From Blastocatellia bacterium (GTDB lineage Bacteria > Acidobacteriota > Blastocatellia > UBA7656), in contig JAHFUG010000011.1 in the NCBI GenBank assembly GCA_023265195.1, positions 1-40,741 of the forward strand: 40,741 bases of DNA, given 5' to 3'. Shown here piece by piece: positions 19,901-28,777 of this stretch; the stretch's first letter is position 1, and every line of letters begins with the position of its first letter. The notes below the pieces were generated by a model that had not been told where the DNA came from, made no database searches, and saw nothing but the letters and a program-made list of their open reading frames with translations. The position numbers and the translations under genes were made by a program.

Positions 19901-22900
19901 GGCGGACCAACCATCGGATACGATGTGATGAATCACCGCGAGCAGAATGTGCTCGTACGCCGACTCTCGTATCAAGACCCATCTCGCCGGCGAGCCTTGC
20001 TCCAGATTGAAAGGCTTCGACGCTTCATCCGTCAATATCCGATTTGTCCGGAGGTTTCGTATTGAGCCGTTCATCGCCGAAAGATCGATCACCCTTAGCG
20101 CGATCGGCTCGTGCGGTGGAACTTCTTGAACCGGGACGCCCTTCTCTTCCAGGAACCGCGTTCTCAGTATCTGATGCCTTCGAACGACCTGGTTCAGGCT
20201 TTCCACAAGCGCCGTCTGATCGAGAGAACCGGAAATCCGGACGGCCGCGGCGATGTTGTATGCGGCCGACTCCGGCTCGAACCGATCGAGAAACCACAGC
20301 CTTTGCTGCTGGTGCGATAACGGATTGCGCGACGCCAGCGGATCGCGCGTGAATGGCGGCGGTAGCGGGAGACGCTTCTTGCGGGCGGCCTCCACCGCCT
20401 CGGCCAGGCCGGCGATAGTAGGATGCTCGAAGAGCGATCGGACCGTGAGAGTCACGCTGAATGACTTCGATATCCTCGAAGCGGCTTGGGCCGCAAGCAG
20501 CGAATGACCTCCGAGATCGAAGAAGTTCTCGTGAACGCCGCAACGCGGGCGATCGAGCAACTCAGTCCAGATTCCCGCGATAATGTCCTCGATGGGGCTC
20601 GCCGGGCGAGTGATCTCAACGACGGCGGGCGGCGAATCGGCCTCGGGCAAAGCGAGACGGTCTATCTTGCCGTTGCTTGTTAACGGCAGCCTGTCCAGTA
20701 TCAAAATCGCCGACGGAACCATGTATTCCGGGAGAGTTTCCCTGAGGTGTTTCGCGAGGACCGCGTCCAGACCGCCGGGATAGTCATCCGCGGCTACGTA
20801 CGCCACAAGGCGGCGTTCTTTGCTGGCGCTCTCGCGAGCGATGACCACCGACTGGCGGACGGAGGGATGGTCGTTAAGCCTGGCTTCTATTTCGCCGGCC
20901 TCGATGCGGAACCCTCGGATTTTGAGCTGATTGTCCAGCCTTCCGATGTACTCGATACAACCATCGTGAGAGACCCTCGCCAGATCGCCGGTCTTGTACA
21001 GCCTCGTTCCCGTCCTCGCGCTGAATGGGTCGGGTATGAACTTCTCCGCGGTCAGATCCGGGCGATTCAGGTAGCCGCACGCAACGCCTCCGCCTCCGAC
21101 GAGCAGTTCGCCCGGCGCGACGGACGGCGTCGGATTCAGGTGAGCGTCCACTACATAAACTTCAGCGTTCGGTATCGGTTTGCCGATCGGCGTTGACGCA
21201 GCGCCACTGAACGAATCGCAATCAAAAGCGGTGCACCACACGGTCGCCTCGGTCGGACCATACTCATTGAAGAGCCGCGTCGTTGGGAGAATCGCTTTGT
21301 GATGCTCGACGACCCGAGGCGGACACGCTTCGCCGGCCACGATCGCCAGGCGAAGCGGCGACAGGCTGGCGGCGTTTGAACCGCGAAGCAGCGCTTCATA
21401 CAGCGCAGGCAGGCACAACAAATGAGTGACGCGGTTTCGCAGGATCACTTCCTCGATATGCGAGAGATCCTGGTGTAGTTCTTCCGCCGGCAGGACGAGG
21501 GCTCCTCCGTGGCATAGCGTCCAAAAGAGCCCCGCCACCGAGCTGTCGAAGGCGAAAGAAGAAAGAAGCAGGAAGCTGCGCGGCGCTTCGGAGTAGTACA
21601 GCAGCCGCGCTACCGTCGAATGAACCAGATTGCGATGGCTGACGATTACGCCCTTCGGCCGACCGGAGGAGCCGGATGTGTAAATGATATATGCGGGCGT
21701 ATCGGGGCCGCCAAAGTCGCCGGAGATCTCGTGCGGCCGCCGGGCAATCTCGATCCGGTCCGCGTCCAGGCAAATCTTATCGAACTCGCCCGGAAGCCTG
21801 CCTTCCAGAGCCTGCCTCGTCACGATCAATCGAACGCCTGCGTCTTCCAACACGAAGCCGGTCCGTTCACTCGCGTAGTTGGGATCGAGAGGGACGTACG
21901 GCGCGCCTGCTTTCAACACGCCGATAACCGCCACGATCATATCTACGCCGCGGTCGAGAAACACCCCGACCGGCTCGCCGCGAAGTCCTCGCTCTCTCAA
22001 GTAGAGCGCGAGCCGGCCCGCCCTTCGGCTCAACTCGCCGTAGGTTATTTGTTCGGCGCCATGAACGACGGCGGCGCGATCGGGCTCTTGCTCCGCTTGT
22101 TGATCGAGCAACTGATTGATAGTCGCTGCAATGGCGCCTTGCCGGCGACCGCCGTCACCCGAAAGGACCGCTTGCTTCCATTCTTCTTCGCTAAGCAGCG
22201 GTATGCCGTGTATTGGCAGGCCGCTCTCCGCGCTTACGCAGGCCAGCAAGCGTTCCAGATGGCGTAGCATCTTCTGTACGGTGACCGAATCGTACAGCCC
22301 CGTCTTGTATTCGAGCAGCAACGCATATCGCCGATCGGACTCCTCGACATTGAGCGTGAGGTCGAACTTGGCGGCCCCTGCGTCGACGTGAATGGGGGTG
22401 GCTTCAATTCCAGGAAACGCGGCTTGCCGGAACCACTCATTTTGAAATGCGAACATGATCTCGAACAGCGGATTGCGAGCGGCGGATCTATCGGGATGAA
22501 GTTCCTCCACCAGCCGCTCGAAGGGCAGGTCCTGGTGGTCATATGCTTCAAGAACGGTCTCTCGAACATCGCGGAGCAAGTCTTCAAAACGCATTTCCGC
22601 GGTAACGCGAGACCTGATGACGACCGTGTTCACGAAGAATCCGATAAGACGCTCCGTTTGCTCGACGCGCCTGTTCGCCATCGGCGCGCCGATGACCAGA
22701 TCCTCGAAGCCGCTGTACCTGTGAAGAAGGGCCTCGAACGCGGCCAACAAAGTCATGAATACGGTCACGCCTCGTTTGGCGCTCATCTTCTTCAGCTCAC
22801 TCGACGCGGCCTCAGTGAGTTCGATGGACACGGTGGAACCGTCGTGGGACAACGCCGCCGAGCGCGGCCTGTCGGTTGGCAATTCGAGCAGGGCCGGCGT

Positions 22901-25900
22901 TCCGCTAAGACGCGTCCTCCAATAAGCAAGCTGATCGGCCGGCGATTCTCTCCCAATCCACTCGCGCTGCCAATAAGCATAATCAGCGTACTGGACCGGC
23001 AACGGCTCCAAGCGGCAATGCGCGCCCTCCGCGAAATCTTGTAAGAAGCGCGCCAGTTCTCGAATCAAGACGCCGATCGACCAGCCGTCGCAAACTATGT
23101 GATGAACGACGACCGCGATTATGTGAAGGTCCGGCCGCAGACGGATCAACAGCCAGCGGATCAGCGGAAGCCGCGATATGTCGAACGCGCGCCGCGCTTG
23201 AACGGCCAGCAAGCTAAGCGCTTCGACTTCTCGCTCATCTTCACCCAGGGAACTCAGGTCGGCCAGCAACAGCGCCGGCTGATAGGGAACAACCTCTTGA
23301 AACGGTTCGCCGTCTTCAGTTCGGAACCGCGTCCGCAGTATTTCGTGGCGGCTGGTGATTGCTTCAATGCTTTGCCGGAGAGCTTCGACATTCAACGCGC
23401 CCTGGAGCCTTGCGCCGGCGGGAATGTTATACAGAGCGCTTGTGGGCTCCAGTTGATCGATGAACCAGAGCCGCTGTTGGGAAAACGACAACACGCGCCT
23501 TTCGTTGTCATCGCGTCTGGTAAGCAAAGGCCGGTTGAGAGCTCGCCCGCTCCCGGCGTTTATGCTTTCAGCCAGCAGCCGAACCGTGGGACTTTCGAAT
23601 ATGCGCTTCACCGGCAGCGTCACACCCACGGCTTCCTCGACTCTCGATACGACTCTCAACGCCGCGAGCGAGTGGCCGCCGCGTTCGAAGAAGTCGTCAT
23701 CGACGCCGACCTCCCGCAAACCGAGCACATCCGACCAAATGCCCGCGATCATCTCTTCGGTGGGGGTCCTTGTATCTAAGCCGGCCTCCGCATGGTTCCT
23801 GGTCTCGGGTTCCGGCAGCGCTGAACGATCCACCTTGCCGTTGGGCGTCAAAGGCAGACTTGGCAGCGTCACAACCGACGCCGGAACCATGTATTCAGGC
23901 GCCAGCCGCCGAACGTGAGCTTTCAACAACGATTCGGTTTCGCGGTCCGTCCCGCCGCCGGCAACATAGGCGACGAGGCGCTTATCGGCGCCCTCTCCTC
24001 TCACCGTGACCACCGCTTGTCTAACGAGCGGGTGCCGTTCGAGGAGGGCCTCTATCTCTCCGGCTTCTATCCTGTAACCGCGGATCTTCACCTGAGTGTC
24101 GCGGCGGCCTAAGAACGCGATGCGGCCGTCAGCGGCGTACCGCGCTCGGTCGCCGGCGTCATAGAGTCTGGAGCCGGCGGCGCCGAAGGGATCAGGCGCG
24201 AATCTCTCAGCCGTCAAATCCGGCCTTCCGAGATAACCACGCGCCAGCCCCATTCCACCGATATGCAGATCGCCAAGCGCGCCCGTTGGAGCGGGCTCCA
24301 TGAGCGAATTGAGAATGTAGACTTGGGTGTTCGCGATGGGTTTTCCAATGAGGCAGTCATCTCGATCGAGCCGGAGCGCGGCAGACCATACGGTGGTCTC
24401 GCTCGGCCCATACATGTTCCACAGCGACGCTGTTCTAGTGAGCAGTTGCCGCAGCAGGTCCGGCGTAAGAGCCTCGCCGCCGCAAAGCGCCTTCAGCCAG
24501 GCTCGTCCTTCCCATCCCGCCTCGATGAGCAGGCGCCAGGTGACCGGCGTGCCCTGCATGATAGTCGCGCCGCAATCGTTCATTGCTCCGATCAAAGCCC
24601 TCCCGTCAATCGTGTCTTCCTGACCGGCTACAACGACGCGGGCTCCGGCGATGAGAGGCAGAAAAATCTCCAGCGCCGCGATGTCAAAAGAAAGCGTCGT
24701 TACGGCCAGCAGAACGTCATTACATTCGATCCCCGGCTCCGCCAGCATTGATGCAAGGAAATTCACCAGCGAACGTTGCGTCACCGAAACGCCTTTTGGC
24801 GTTCCGGTTGATCCGGACGTGTAGACCACGTAGGCGAGATTGTCCGCGGCGACATTGCCCGGCGACCCGCTTCGCTTAGCCGAGGCGATAGCATCCCAAT
24901 CAACATCGAGGCGGATCCGATTGACGCCGCTTGCGGGCAGGGCGTCACATAAAGCGCGCTCGGTCACGACAATCCCGGCGCCGGAATCATCTAGCATGAA
25001 GGCCAGCCGCGCTTGCGGGTATATTGGATCAAGCGGCAGATACGCGGCGCCTGTTTTAAGAACGCCAAGCAGACCCACGACCATCTCGATGGAACGCGTG
25101 GTGAACAAGCCGACCACCGCCTCCGGCCGGACGCCGCGCTCACGCAAGAAATCAGCCAGGTGGTCCGCGCGCTCATTAAGTTCCTGGTAGGTAACGTTAT
25201 GGCCTGAATACTCTACCGCCACCTTTTCAGGAATCCGCCGGACCACGGCCTCGAACAACTCCTGTACGGAAGCCGCCGGGCAAGCCGCGTCCGTGTCACT
25301 CCACTCGATTAGTAATTGCTGCCGTTCGGAGCCGCTCAAAAGCGGCAACTCCCAGACCGGCAGATCGGGTCGTCGCGAGATAGCGTCGAGCAACACGTTG
25401 AAGCGCCCGATGAGCCTGCCGATCGTCGTCTCCTCGAACAGGCCCGTCTTGTATTGAAACGCGGCGTGCAACTCTCCGCCGGCTTCGGCGGCCAGGAGAG
25501 TCAGACTGTAGTGGACCGGCCGGCGCGAGAGAGCGATTGACTCGACCGGCAATCCGCCGATCTTCGCGCGCGCGCCGGCCTTGCCTGCCGCGAACAATGA
25601 TAAATCTCGATCTTCGGAGCCGGGCGTTCCTTGAAGAGAGAACATGACTTGAAAAATGGGAGACTGACCCGGCTCTCGATCAGGCTGGAGTTTTTCGACA
25701 ATCAACCCGAACGGATAATCCTGATGAGCCAGCGCGCCAAGAACAGTCTCGCGAATCCGTCGAAGGAATTCGGTGAAGGACGGATTCCTCGAGAGATCGC
25801 CTCTAATCACTATCGTGTTGACGAAGTAACCTACTATTCCATGAAACTCAGGCCGCGTTCGGCCTGACGCCGGCGACCCGACAAGAATGTCTCTCTGTCC

Positions 25901-28777
25901 GCTGTATTGGCTCAGCAACGCTTGAAACGCCGCCAGCAGAATCATGTAAGTGGTCGCGCCCTCCGAATAAGCGGCGGCTTTAAGCCTTGTAATCAGTTCC
26001 CTGCCGATAACGAAATGCAGCGAGGCCCCGTCATGACTCTCATCATGCGGAGCCGAAAAGTCGGCGGGCAAAGCCAGAGGCGTTAGTTCTCCCGCAAGCC
26101 GATCCCTCCAGTATTCCCACAGTCTCCGGCCTTCGCCGCCTTCGAGCATTTTCGATTGCCAACGAACGTAGTCCGCGTATGTAAAATCGAGTTGCGCAAG
26201 ATGCGCCGGCGGACCTCCGGTCTCCTCAATATAGAGGAGCCCCAGTTCGCGAGCCGCCAGGGATAAGGACCAAAAATCGGCGGCGATATGGTGCGCTATA
26301 AGCAGCAGGACGTGGTCATCATTCGCTCGAGTGAAGAGGCGAATCCGCAACACCGGCTCGTTCAGCAGGTCAAATGGCCGCCGCGCCAGATTCGATGCGG
26401 CTTCGCCGATCTCCTCCAAGCTTTGCCCGGCGGCGTCTTGATGCTCGAAAGATATCTCCGCCGAAGGATCGACTACCTGAGTTACGCGGCCATCCCGCAT
26501 CGAAAAGGCGGCCGTCCAGCACGGATGCCGTTGCACGACCCGTTTGAACGCGCGGTCAAGCGCCGCGACGTCCAGTTCGAAATGAAAACGAACCGCGCCG
26601 GCAATGTTATAAGCGGCGCTCTCCGGCGTCATCCGCTGCAAGAAGAAGAGAGACTGTTGGCCCTCGGAGAGCGGGAATTCACGTGGCGTCCCGGCTGCTC
26701 GATGCAAGACGTCTTTGGTGATTGGTTCGCGGCCCGCCAGTGCTATCTGTTCGCCCCCGGCCCGCGGCGTCCTGAGATGATCGGCTAGTTTGGAAAGAGT
26801 GGATGCATGGAGCAGGTCTGTTACCTGGAGTTTCAAACCGAGGCGCTCCTCGATCCTGAAAAGGAGTTGGGTTGCGGCGAGGGAGTCGAGGCCCAGGGAG
26901 ACAAGCGGTTTGAGCGGATCGATCGACGCCTCATCGACGCCAAAATATCCGGAAATCTCCGCGGCCAGCCATGCTTCGGTCTGCAAGGTTGCGTCGAACG
27001 GATTTTGCCCGTGAGAACTCCCGGGAACGAATGACGGCCTGCTCTCCCGCCACACATGAATTGCGCGGAGCGTTCCGCTAAGAAACGCGTTCCGGCATTC
27101 GCGGCGGCGGACTTTTCCGCTCGATGTTTTAGGAACGGCTCGCGGCTCCGCCATCACTACCGCGAACGCTTGAATCTCGTACTCCTCGGCTATGGTTCTT
27201 CGGATGGCTTCAACAATTTCATCAACATCGTCTCTCCTATTACGCCTCTTCACTTCCTGCACCACGACCAGCCGCTCTTGTCCCCTGGCCTCGACCGAGA
27301 AGGCGGCTCCGGCCCCGCGCCGTAGCGCGTGATGGCAGCTCCCCACAATTCGCTCGATCTCCTCGGGGTAGTAGTTTCGGCCTCGGAGTATCACCAGATC
27401 TTTGAGCCGCCCGGTGAGAAACAACTCGCCATCGAGGACAAAACCAAGGTCGCCGGTTCGAAGATATGGGCCTTCGCCCGATTCCCCAACGCTTGCTCCG
27501 AAGATCTCCCGCGACTCAGCGGGCCGGTTCCAATAACCCTGAGCCACGCTGGAGCCGGAGACACAGACCTCACCGGCTTGCCCAATTGGCCGTTCTCTCA
27601 TTGTGTCGGGGTCCACGACGGCGACCCGAAGCTCCGATGGAATCCGGCCGCAGCTTACGATTTCTCCGGGGCCGGTCTCCTCGAGAGTCTCCTGATTGGC
27701 GTTGAATTCAATTTCGCGCGCGGCCCGTTTCTTGACCAGCAAAGGGTCTTCGGCGCGCCTGGCTGAGACCAGCAACGTCGCTTCGGCGAGCCCATAACAC
27801 GGTCGAAACGCATCTCGCCGGAATCCGCTGCGCTCGAACGCCTCGGCGAACCGGCCGATCGTATCGGCGCGCACGGGCTCGGCGCCGTTGAACGCCACGG
27901 TCCAACTGCTCAAGTCGAGACCTGCTTTTTCTTCCTCTCCGATCTGATCGACGCAAAGATCGTAGGCGAAATTAGGTCCGCCGCTTGTAGCGCCTCTGAA
28001 GCGCGAGATGGCTCGCAGCCAACGCACCGGCCGCTGAAGAAAGCTCGCCGGGGCCATCAGAACTGACTGCGCGCCGGCATAGAGAGGCTGCAGCAGATTA
28101 CCGATCAGCCCCATGTCGTGGTAGAACGGCAGCCAGCCAACGATGACGGACTCATCCGTCTGGCCAAAGACTCTCGCGATGATGCTCTGGTTCTGCAGCA
28201 GGTTTCCGTGGCTGACCATAACGCCTTTGGGGTTGGCGGTCGAGCCGGATGTATATTGGAGAAACGCAAGCGTATCCGGAGTAGCGGCGTAGGCCGTGTG
28301 CGAACCCGAGTCGCTTTTGGGCAAGTCGTCCGTCACCAGCCATCTGGCGCGCCTCAACGCCTCGGACCGCTGAATCGCATCGCGAGAGCGTGAAGCGGTC
28401 TGGGACACGGTCAGAACGGCGGCTATGGGTTGAGCGTCTTGCGCAATGCCCAACACGCCGGCGAGATTTCGGTTGCCGCTGGGCGGATACGCGGGAACAG
28501 CCAGCGCCCCGTGGCGGAGGCAGCCGAAGAACGCCGGCAAGAAAGCCAGGCCCGGCGGATAGAGCAGCAGTACGCGGTCGCCCGCCTTAACTCCTTCGGC
28601 TTCGAGGAGAGCCGCGATGACCCTTGCCTGAACGGCGAGCTCGGCGCGGGTAAGCGTCTCCTGTTCCCGTTCGCCCTCAGCCAGGAAGGTGTAGATGCGG
28701 CGGTCCGGCTGCTCTTCCGCGCGCGAGTCGAGCAACGCGGTCAGGGTCTTCACCGGCTTGTTCGGGACTCGCTTCAT
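13913..28777 (-). CDS. Lipopeptide-type NRPS: FAAL-ACP-(C-A-T)x4
   Basis: 4954-aa ORF. N-terminal fatty-acyl-AMP ligase (LQYTSGSTANPKGVMVSHGNLLQNQ, GWLPFYHDMGLIGNLLQPLYAG, GRNYYPEEIE); ACP (SLGLDSLAAT); four C-A-T modules with A3 motifs near 24800-24825, 21660-21690, 18487-18512, 15327-15352. C-terminal tail LSELDGLSPEEVKELLEMESRA resembles a docking segment. Confidence 0.97.
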   Translation of the reverse strand: MKRVPNKPVKTLTALLDSRAEEQPDRRIYTFLAEGEREQETLTRAELAVQARVIAALLEAEGVKAGDRVLLLYPPGLAFLPAFFGCLRHGALAVPAYPPSGNRNLAGVLGIAQDAQPIAAVLTVSQTASRSRDAIQRSEALRRARWLVTDDLPKSDSGSHTAYAATPDTLAFLQYTSGSTANPKGVMVSHGNLLQNQSIIARVFGQTDESVIVGWLPFYHDMGLIGNLLQPLYAGAQSVLMAPASFLQRPVRWLRAISRFRGATSGGPNFAYDLCVDQIGEEEKAGLDLSSWTVAFNGAEPVRADTIGRFAEAFERSGFRRDAFRPCYGLAEATLLVSARRAEDPLLVKKRAAREIEFNANQETLEETGPGEIVSCGRIPSELRVAVVDPDTMRERPIGQAGEVCVSGSSVAQGYWNRPAESREIFGASVGESGEGPYLRTGDLGFVLDGELFLTGRLKDLVILRGRNYYPEEIERIVGSCHHALRRGAGAAFSVEARGQERLVVVQEVKRRNRRDDVDEIVEAIRRTIAEEYEIQAFAVVMAEPRAVPKTSSGKVRRRECRNAFLSGTLRAIHVWRESRPSFVPGSSHGQNPFDATLQTEAWLAAEISGYFGVDEASIDPLKPLVSLGLDSLAATQLLFRIEERLGLKLQVTDLLHASTLSKLADHLRTPRAGGEQIALAGREPITKDVLHRAAGTPREFPLSEGQQSLFFLQRMTPESAAYNIAGAVRFHFELDVAALDRAFKRVVQRHPCWTAAFSMRDGRVTQVVDPSAEISFEHQDAAGQSLEEIGEAASNLARRPFDLLNEPVLRIRLFTRANDDHVLLLIAHHIAADFWSLSLAARELGLLYIEETGGPPAHLAQLDFTYADYVRWQSKMLEGGEGRRLWEYWRDRLAGELTPLALPADFSAPHDESHDGASLHFVIGRELITRLKAAAYSEGATTYMILLAAFQALLSQYSGQRDILVGSPASGRTRPEFHGIVGYFVNTIVIRGDLSRNPSFTEFLRRIRETVLGALAHQDYPFGLIVEKLQPDREPGQSPIFQVMFSLQGTPGSEDRDLSLFAAGKAGARAKIGGLPVESIALSRRPVHYSLTLLAAEAGGELHAAFQYKTGLFEETTIGRLIGRFNVLLDAISRRPDLPVWELPLLSGSERQQLLIEWSDTDAACPAASVQELFEAVVRRIPEKVAVEYSGHNVTYQELNERADHLADFLRERGVRPEAVVGLFTTRSIEMVVGLLGVLKTGAAYLPLDPIYPQARLAFMLDDSGAGIVVTERALCDALPASGVNRIRLDVDWDAIASAKRSGSPGNVAADNLAYVVYTSGSTGTPKGVSVTQRSLVNFLASMLAEPGIECNDVLLAVTTLSFDIAALEIFLPLIAGARVVVAGQEDTIDGRALIGAMNDCGATIMQGTPVTWRLLIEAGWEGRAWLKALCGGEALTPDLLRQLLTRTASLWNMYGPSETTVWSAALRLDRDDCLIGKPIANTQVYILNSLMEPAPTGALGDLHIGGMGLARGYLGRPDLTAERFAPDPFGAAGSRLYDAGDRARYAADGRIAFLGRRDTQVKIRGYRIEAGEIEALLERHPLVRQAVVTVRGEGADKRLVAYVAGGGTDRETESLLKAHVRRLAPEYMVPASVVTLPSLPLTPNGKVDRSALPEPETRNHAEAGLDTRTPTEEMIAGIWSDVLGLREVGVDDDFFERGGHSLAALRVVSRVEEAVGVTLPVKRIFESPTVRLLAESINAGSGRALNRPLLTRRDDNERRVLSFSQQRLWFIDQLEPTSALYNIPAGARLQGALNVEALRQSIEAITSRHEILRTRFRTEDGEPFQEVVPYQPALLLADLSSLGEDEREVEALSLLAVQARRAFDISRLPLIRWLLIRLRPDLHIIAVVVHHIVCDGWSIGVLIRELARFLQDFAEGAHCRLEPLPVQYADYAYWQREWIGRESPADQLAYWRTRLSGTPALLELPTDRPRSAALSHDGSTVSIELTEAASSELKKMSAKRGVTVFMTLLAAFEALLHRYSGFEDLVIGAPMANRRVEQTERLIGFFVNTVVIRSRVTAEMRFEDLLRDVRETVLEAYDHQDLPFERLVEELHPDRSAARNPLFEIMFAFQNEWFRQAAFPGIEATPIHVDAGAAKFDLTLNVEESDRRYALLLEYKTGLYDSVTVQKMLRHLERLLACVSAESGLPIHGIPLLSEEEWKQAVLSGDGGRRQGAIAATINQLLDQQAEQEPDRAAVVHGAEQITYGELSRRAGRLALYLRERGLRGEPVGVFLDRGVDMIVAVIGVLKAGAPYVPLDPNYASERTGFVLEDAGVRLIVTRQALEGRLPGEFDKICLDADRIEIARRPHEISGDFGGPDTPAYIIYTSGSSGRPKGVIVSHRNLVHSTVARLLYYSEAPRSFLLLSSFAFDSSVAGLFWTLCHGGALVLPAEELHQDLSHIEEVILRNRVTHLLCLPALYEALLRGSNAASLSPLRLAIVAGEACPPRVVEHHKAILPTTRLFNEYGPTEATVWCTAFDCDSFSGAASTPIGKPIPNAEVYVVDAHLNPTPSVAPGELLVGGGGVACGYLNRPDLTAEKFIPDPFSARTGTRLYKTGDLARVSHDGCIEYIGRLDNQLKIRGFRIEAGEIEARLNDHPSVRQSVVIARESASKERRLVAYVAADDYPGGLDAVLAKHLRETLPEYMVPSAILILDRLPLTSNGKIDRLALPEADSPPAVVEITRPASPIEDIIAGIWTELLDRPRCGVHENFFDLGGHSLLAAQAASRISKSFSVTLTVRSLFEHPTIAGLAEAVEAARKKRLPLPPPFTRDPLASRNPLSHQQQRLWFLDRFEPESAAYNIAAAVRISGSLDQTALVESLNQVVRRHQILRTRFLEEKGVPVQEVPPHEPIALRVIDLSAMNGSIRNLRTNRILTDEASKPFNLEQGSPARWVLIRESAYEHILLAVIHHIVSDGWSAGILLKELSALYGSFIRGEPPDSEEPPLQYGDYARWQREWLDGPALEALLSYWEGALEGTEILELPADRPRPPARTFKGATEQGRLAEDLADRVRLLARRNGATPFMALLASFKLLIHGYTGQGDLAVGSPVANRGHEELEGLIGFFVNTLVLRTRIIEDQSFIDYLKHVRGATLDAYTHQDLPFEKLVEELQPERSLIRNPLFQVMFAYQNAPIPDLEMGGLKMRPFRAETGTAKFDLTASVDDLDGGFGVYFEYNTDLFDQETIRRMMGHWEQVIRSAVEQPERRLRDTNLLTEAEMRCLTLDWNQTASRPAQATTIHGMIDAQARLTPERIALRRGGAAVSYGEMNRRADQFSAYLRRQGARPEILVGVAMNRNIELVITLLAVMKTGAAYLPIDPRYPLERVAFMLEDAEAAMIVTEQSLVDKIPEGAAALIVLDAEQDRVAPFDGERVASLAAPENLAYVIYTSGSTGKPKGAAIEHRSAVELIGWSRSVFSDEDLQGVLASTSICFDLSVFELFVTLARGGSVVLAEDVFDGVESPTRDWVTLINTVPSAMAELARQDGLGSSVRIVNLAGEPLEAELVERVYSTAAVERVLNLYGPTEDTTYSTCEEIERGNSRAPLIGRPITNTQLYVMDPNSRLAPIGAIGELCLGGEGLARGYLRRPGLTADRFRPDPCSTKPGSRLYRTGDLARFKRNGKVELRGRSDNQIKLRGYRIELGEIEAMLAKHPSVRQCAVAAKEQAGQKRVVGYVATKEDADFSRREIRNYLAERLPEYMLPALIVKIERMPLTPNGKLDRRALAAAEIAPDEKTDSAPATVVEEILAGIWTALLGVAKIARSDNFFELGGHSLLAMQLVSRVAECFAVQLRVRTIFERPTLEEFAAVVEGCRKKPADVPLRRAGAGESTRNPLSYAQQRLWFLDKWEPGSPLYNLPTAARIRGPLDIERLRSALNEIVRRHEILRTTFIEEEPGRPTQEVAQHAVHCLLEIDLTAIDSRERDGEALKLASVAAREPFHLSASPPARWRLITLGEADHVLVVVMHHIIGDGWSIGVLLREIARLYGVPAEGPASLDDLPFQYGDYALLERSWFGSRDFSEQAAYWRRQLAGVEGVIQLPYDRPPASAMSYAGAAESFLLGRDLTERLKEVSARQGATIFMTLVAGLNVLLHRLTGGAEDIVIGTPLANRKKAGTERLIGLFVNTLALRTRITGDLTFGRLVERTREMTLEAYDNAETPFEKIIEQLKLDRNASQNPLFQVAMALQNMSMPELEIGESRLTPIDLETKTSKFDLGFYLMETDGDLHLTIEYKTALFDQTTIRRIGDQYRNVLSSSAESLARPIREIEVMSSRERARILEEWNQTASAYPSGKTIHELFLEQADCTPHRVALTLEGDSISYGELNRRASQLACYLQGLGAGPETPVGILLNRSFDLMIAILGVLKSGGAYAPLDPDYPPERLDYMARDAGIEVVITRASLWPSPAEPPMRIVLMDEWRRWPSRQHPLNPICAASPENLAYVMYTSGSTGRPKGVMVTHRNVIRLVRGAHYASFGADDVFFHASPISFDASTLEIWGSLLNGATLVVHRGGKSSLMELAQAIERHNVTFLWLTSALFEQMIDHHIDSLDNVRQLLAGGDVLPVPQVKKALARSPARRVINGYGPTECTTFSCCGSIGREEELASRAPIGRPVDNARVYILDSAKCPVPIGVGGEINIGGDGLARGYLGGPGVTAERFVPDPYSAEPGQRIYRTGDLGKFLADGRIEFLGRIDNQIKIRGYRVEPAEIEAALHQHPAVSQAVVAPRGEGSRKSLAAYVVFVDGAEPGTAELREHLKSKLPDYLIPNVFVKLAALPMTANGKVDRKALPPAALDAAPRASIQPRNDLERVIARIWSEELAVTRLGIHDNFFDLGGHSLLATRVVTRLREELGVTLALQELFRAATIAEIASLARERGFVEGGLEPSRRTSYQALGAIDRQLSELDGLSPEEVKELLEMESRA

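Noticed and set aside
13982-28590. Dozens of 60-230 aa plus-strand ORFs across the NRPS genes
   Set aside because: They recur at equivalent positions in each module, so they are antisense readings of conserved NRPS motifs and not independent genes.
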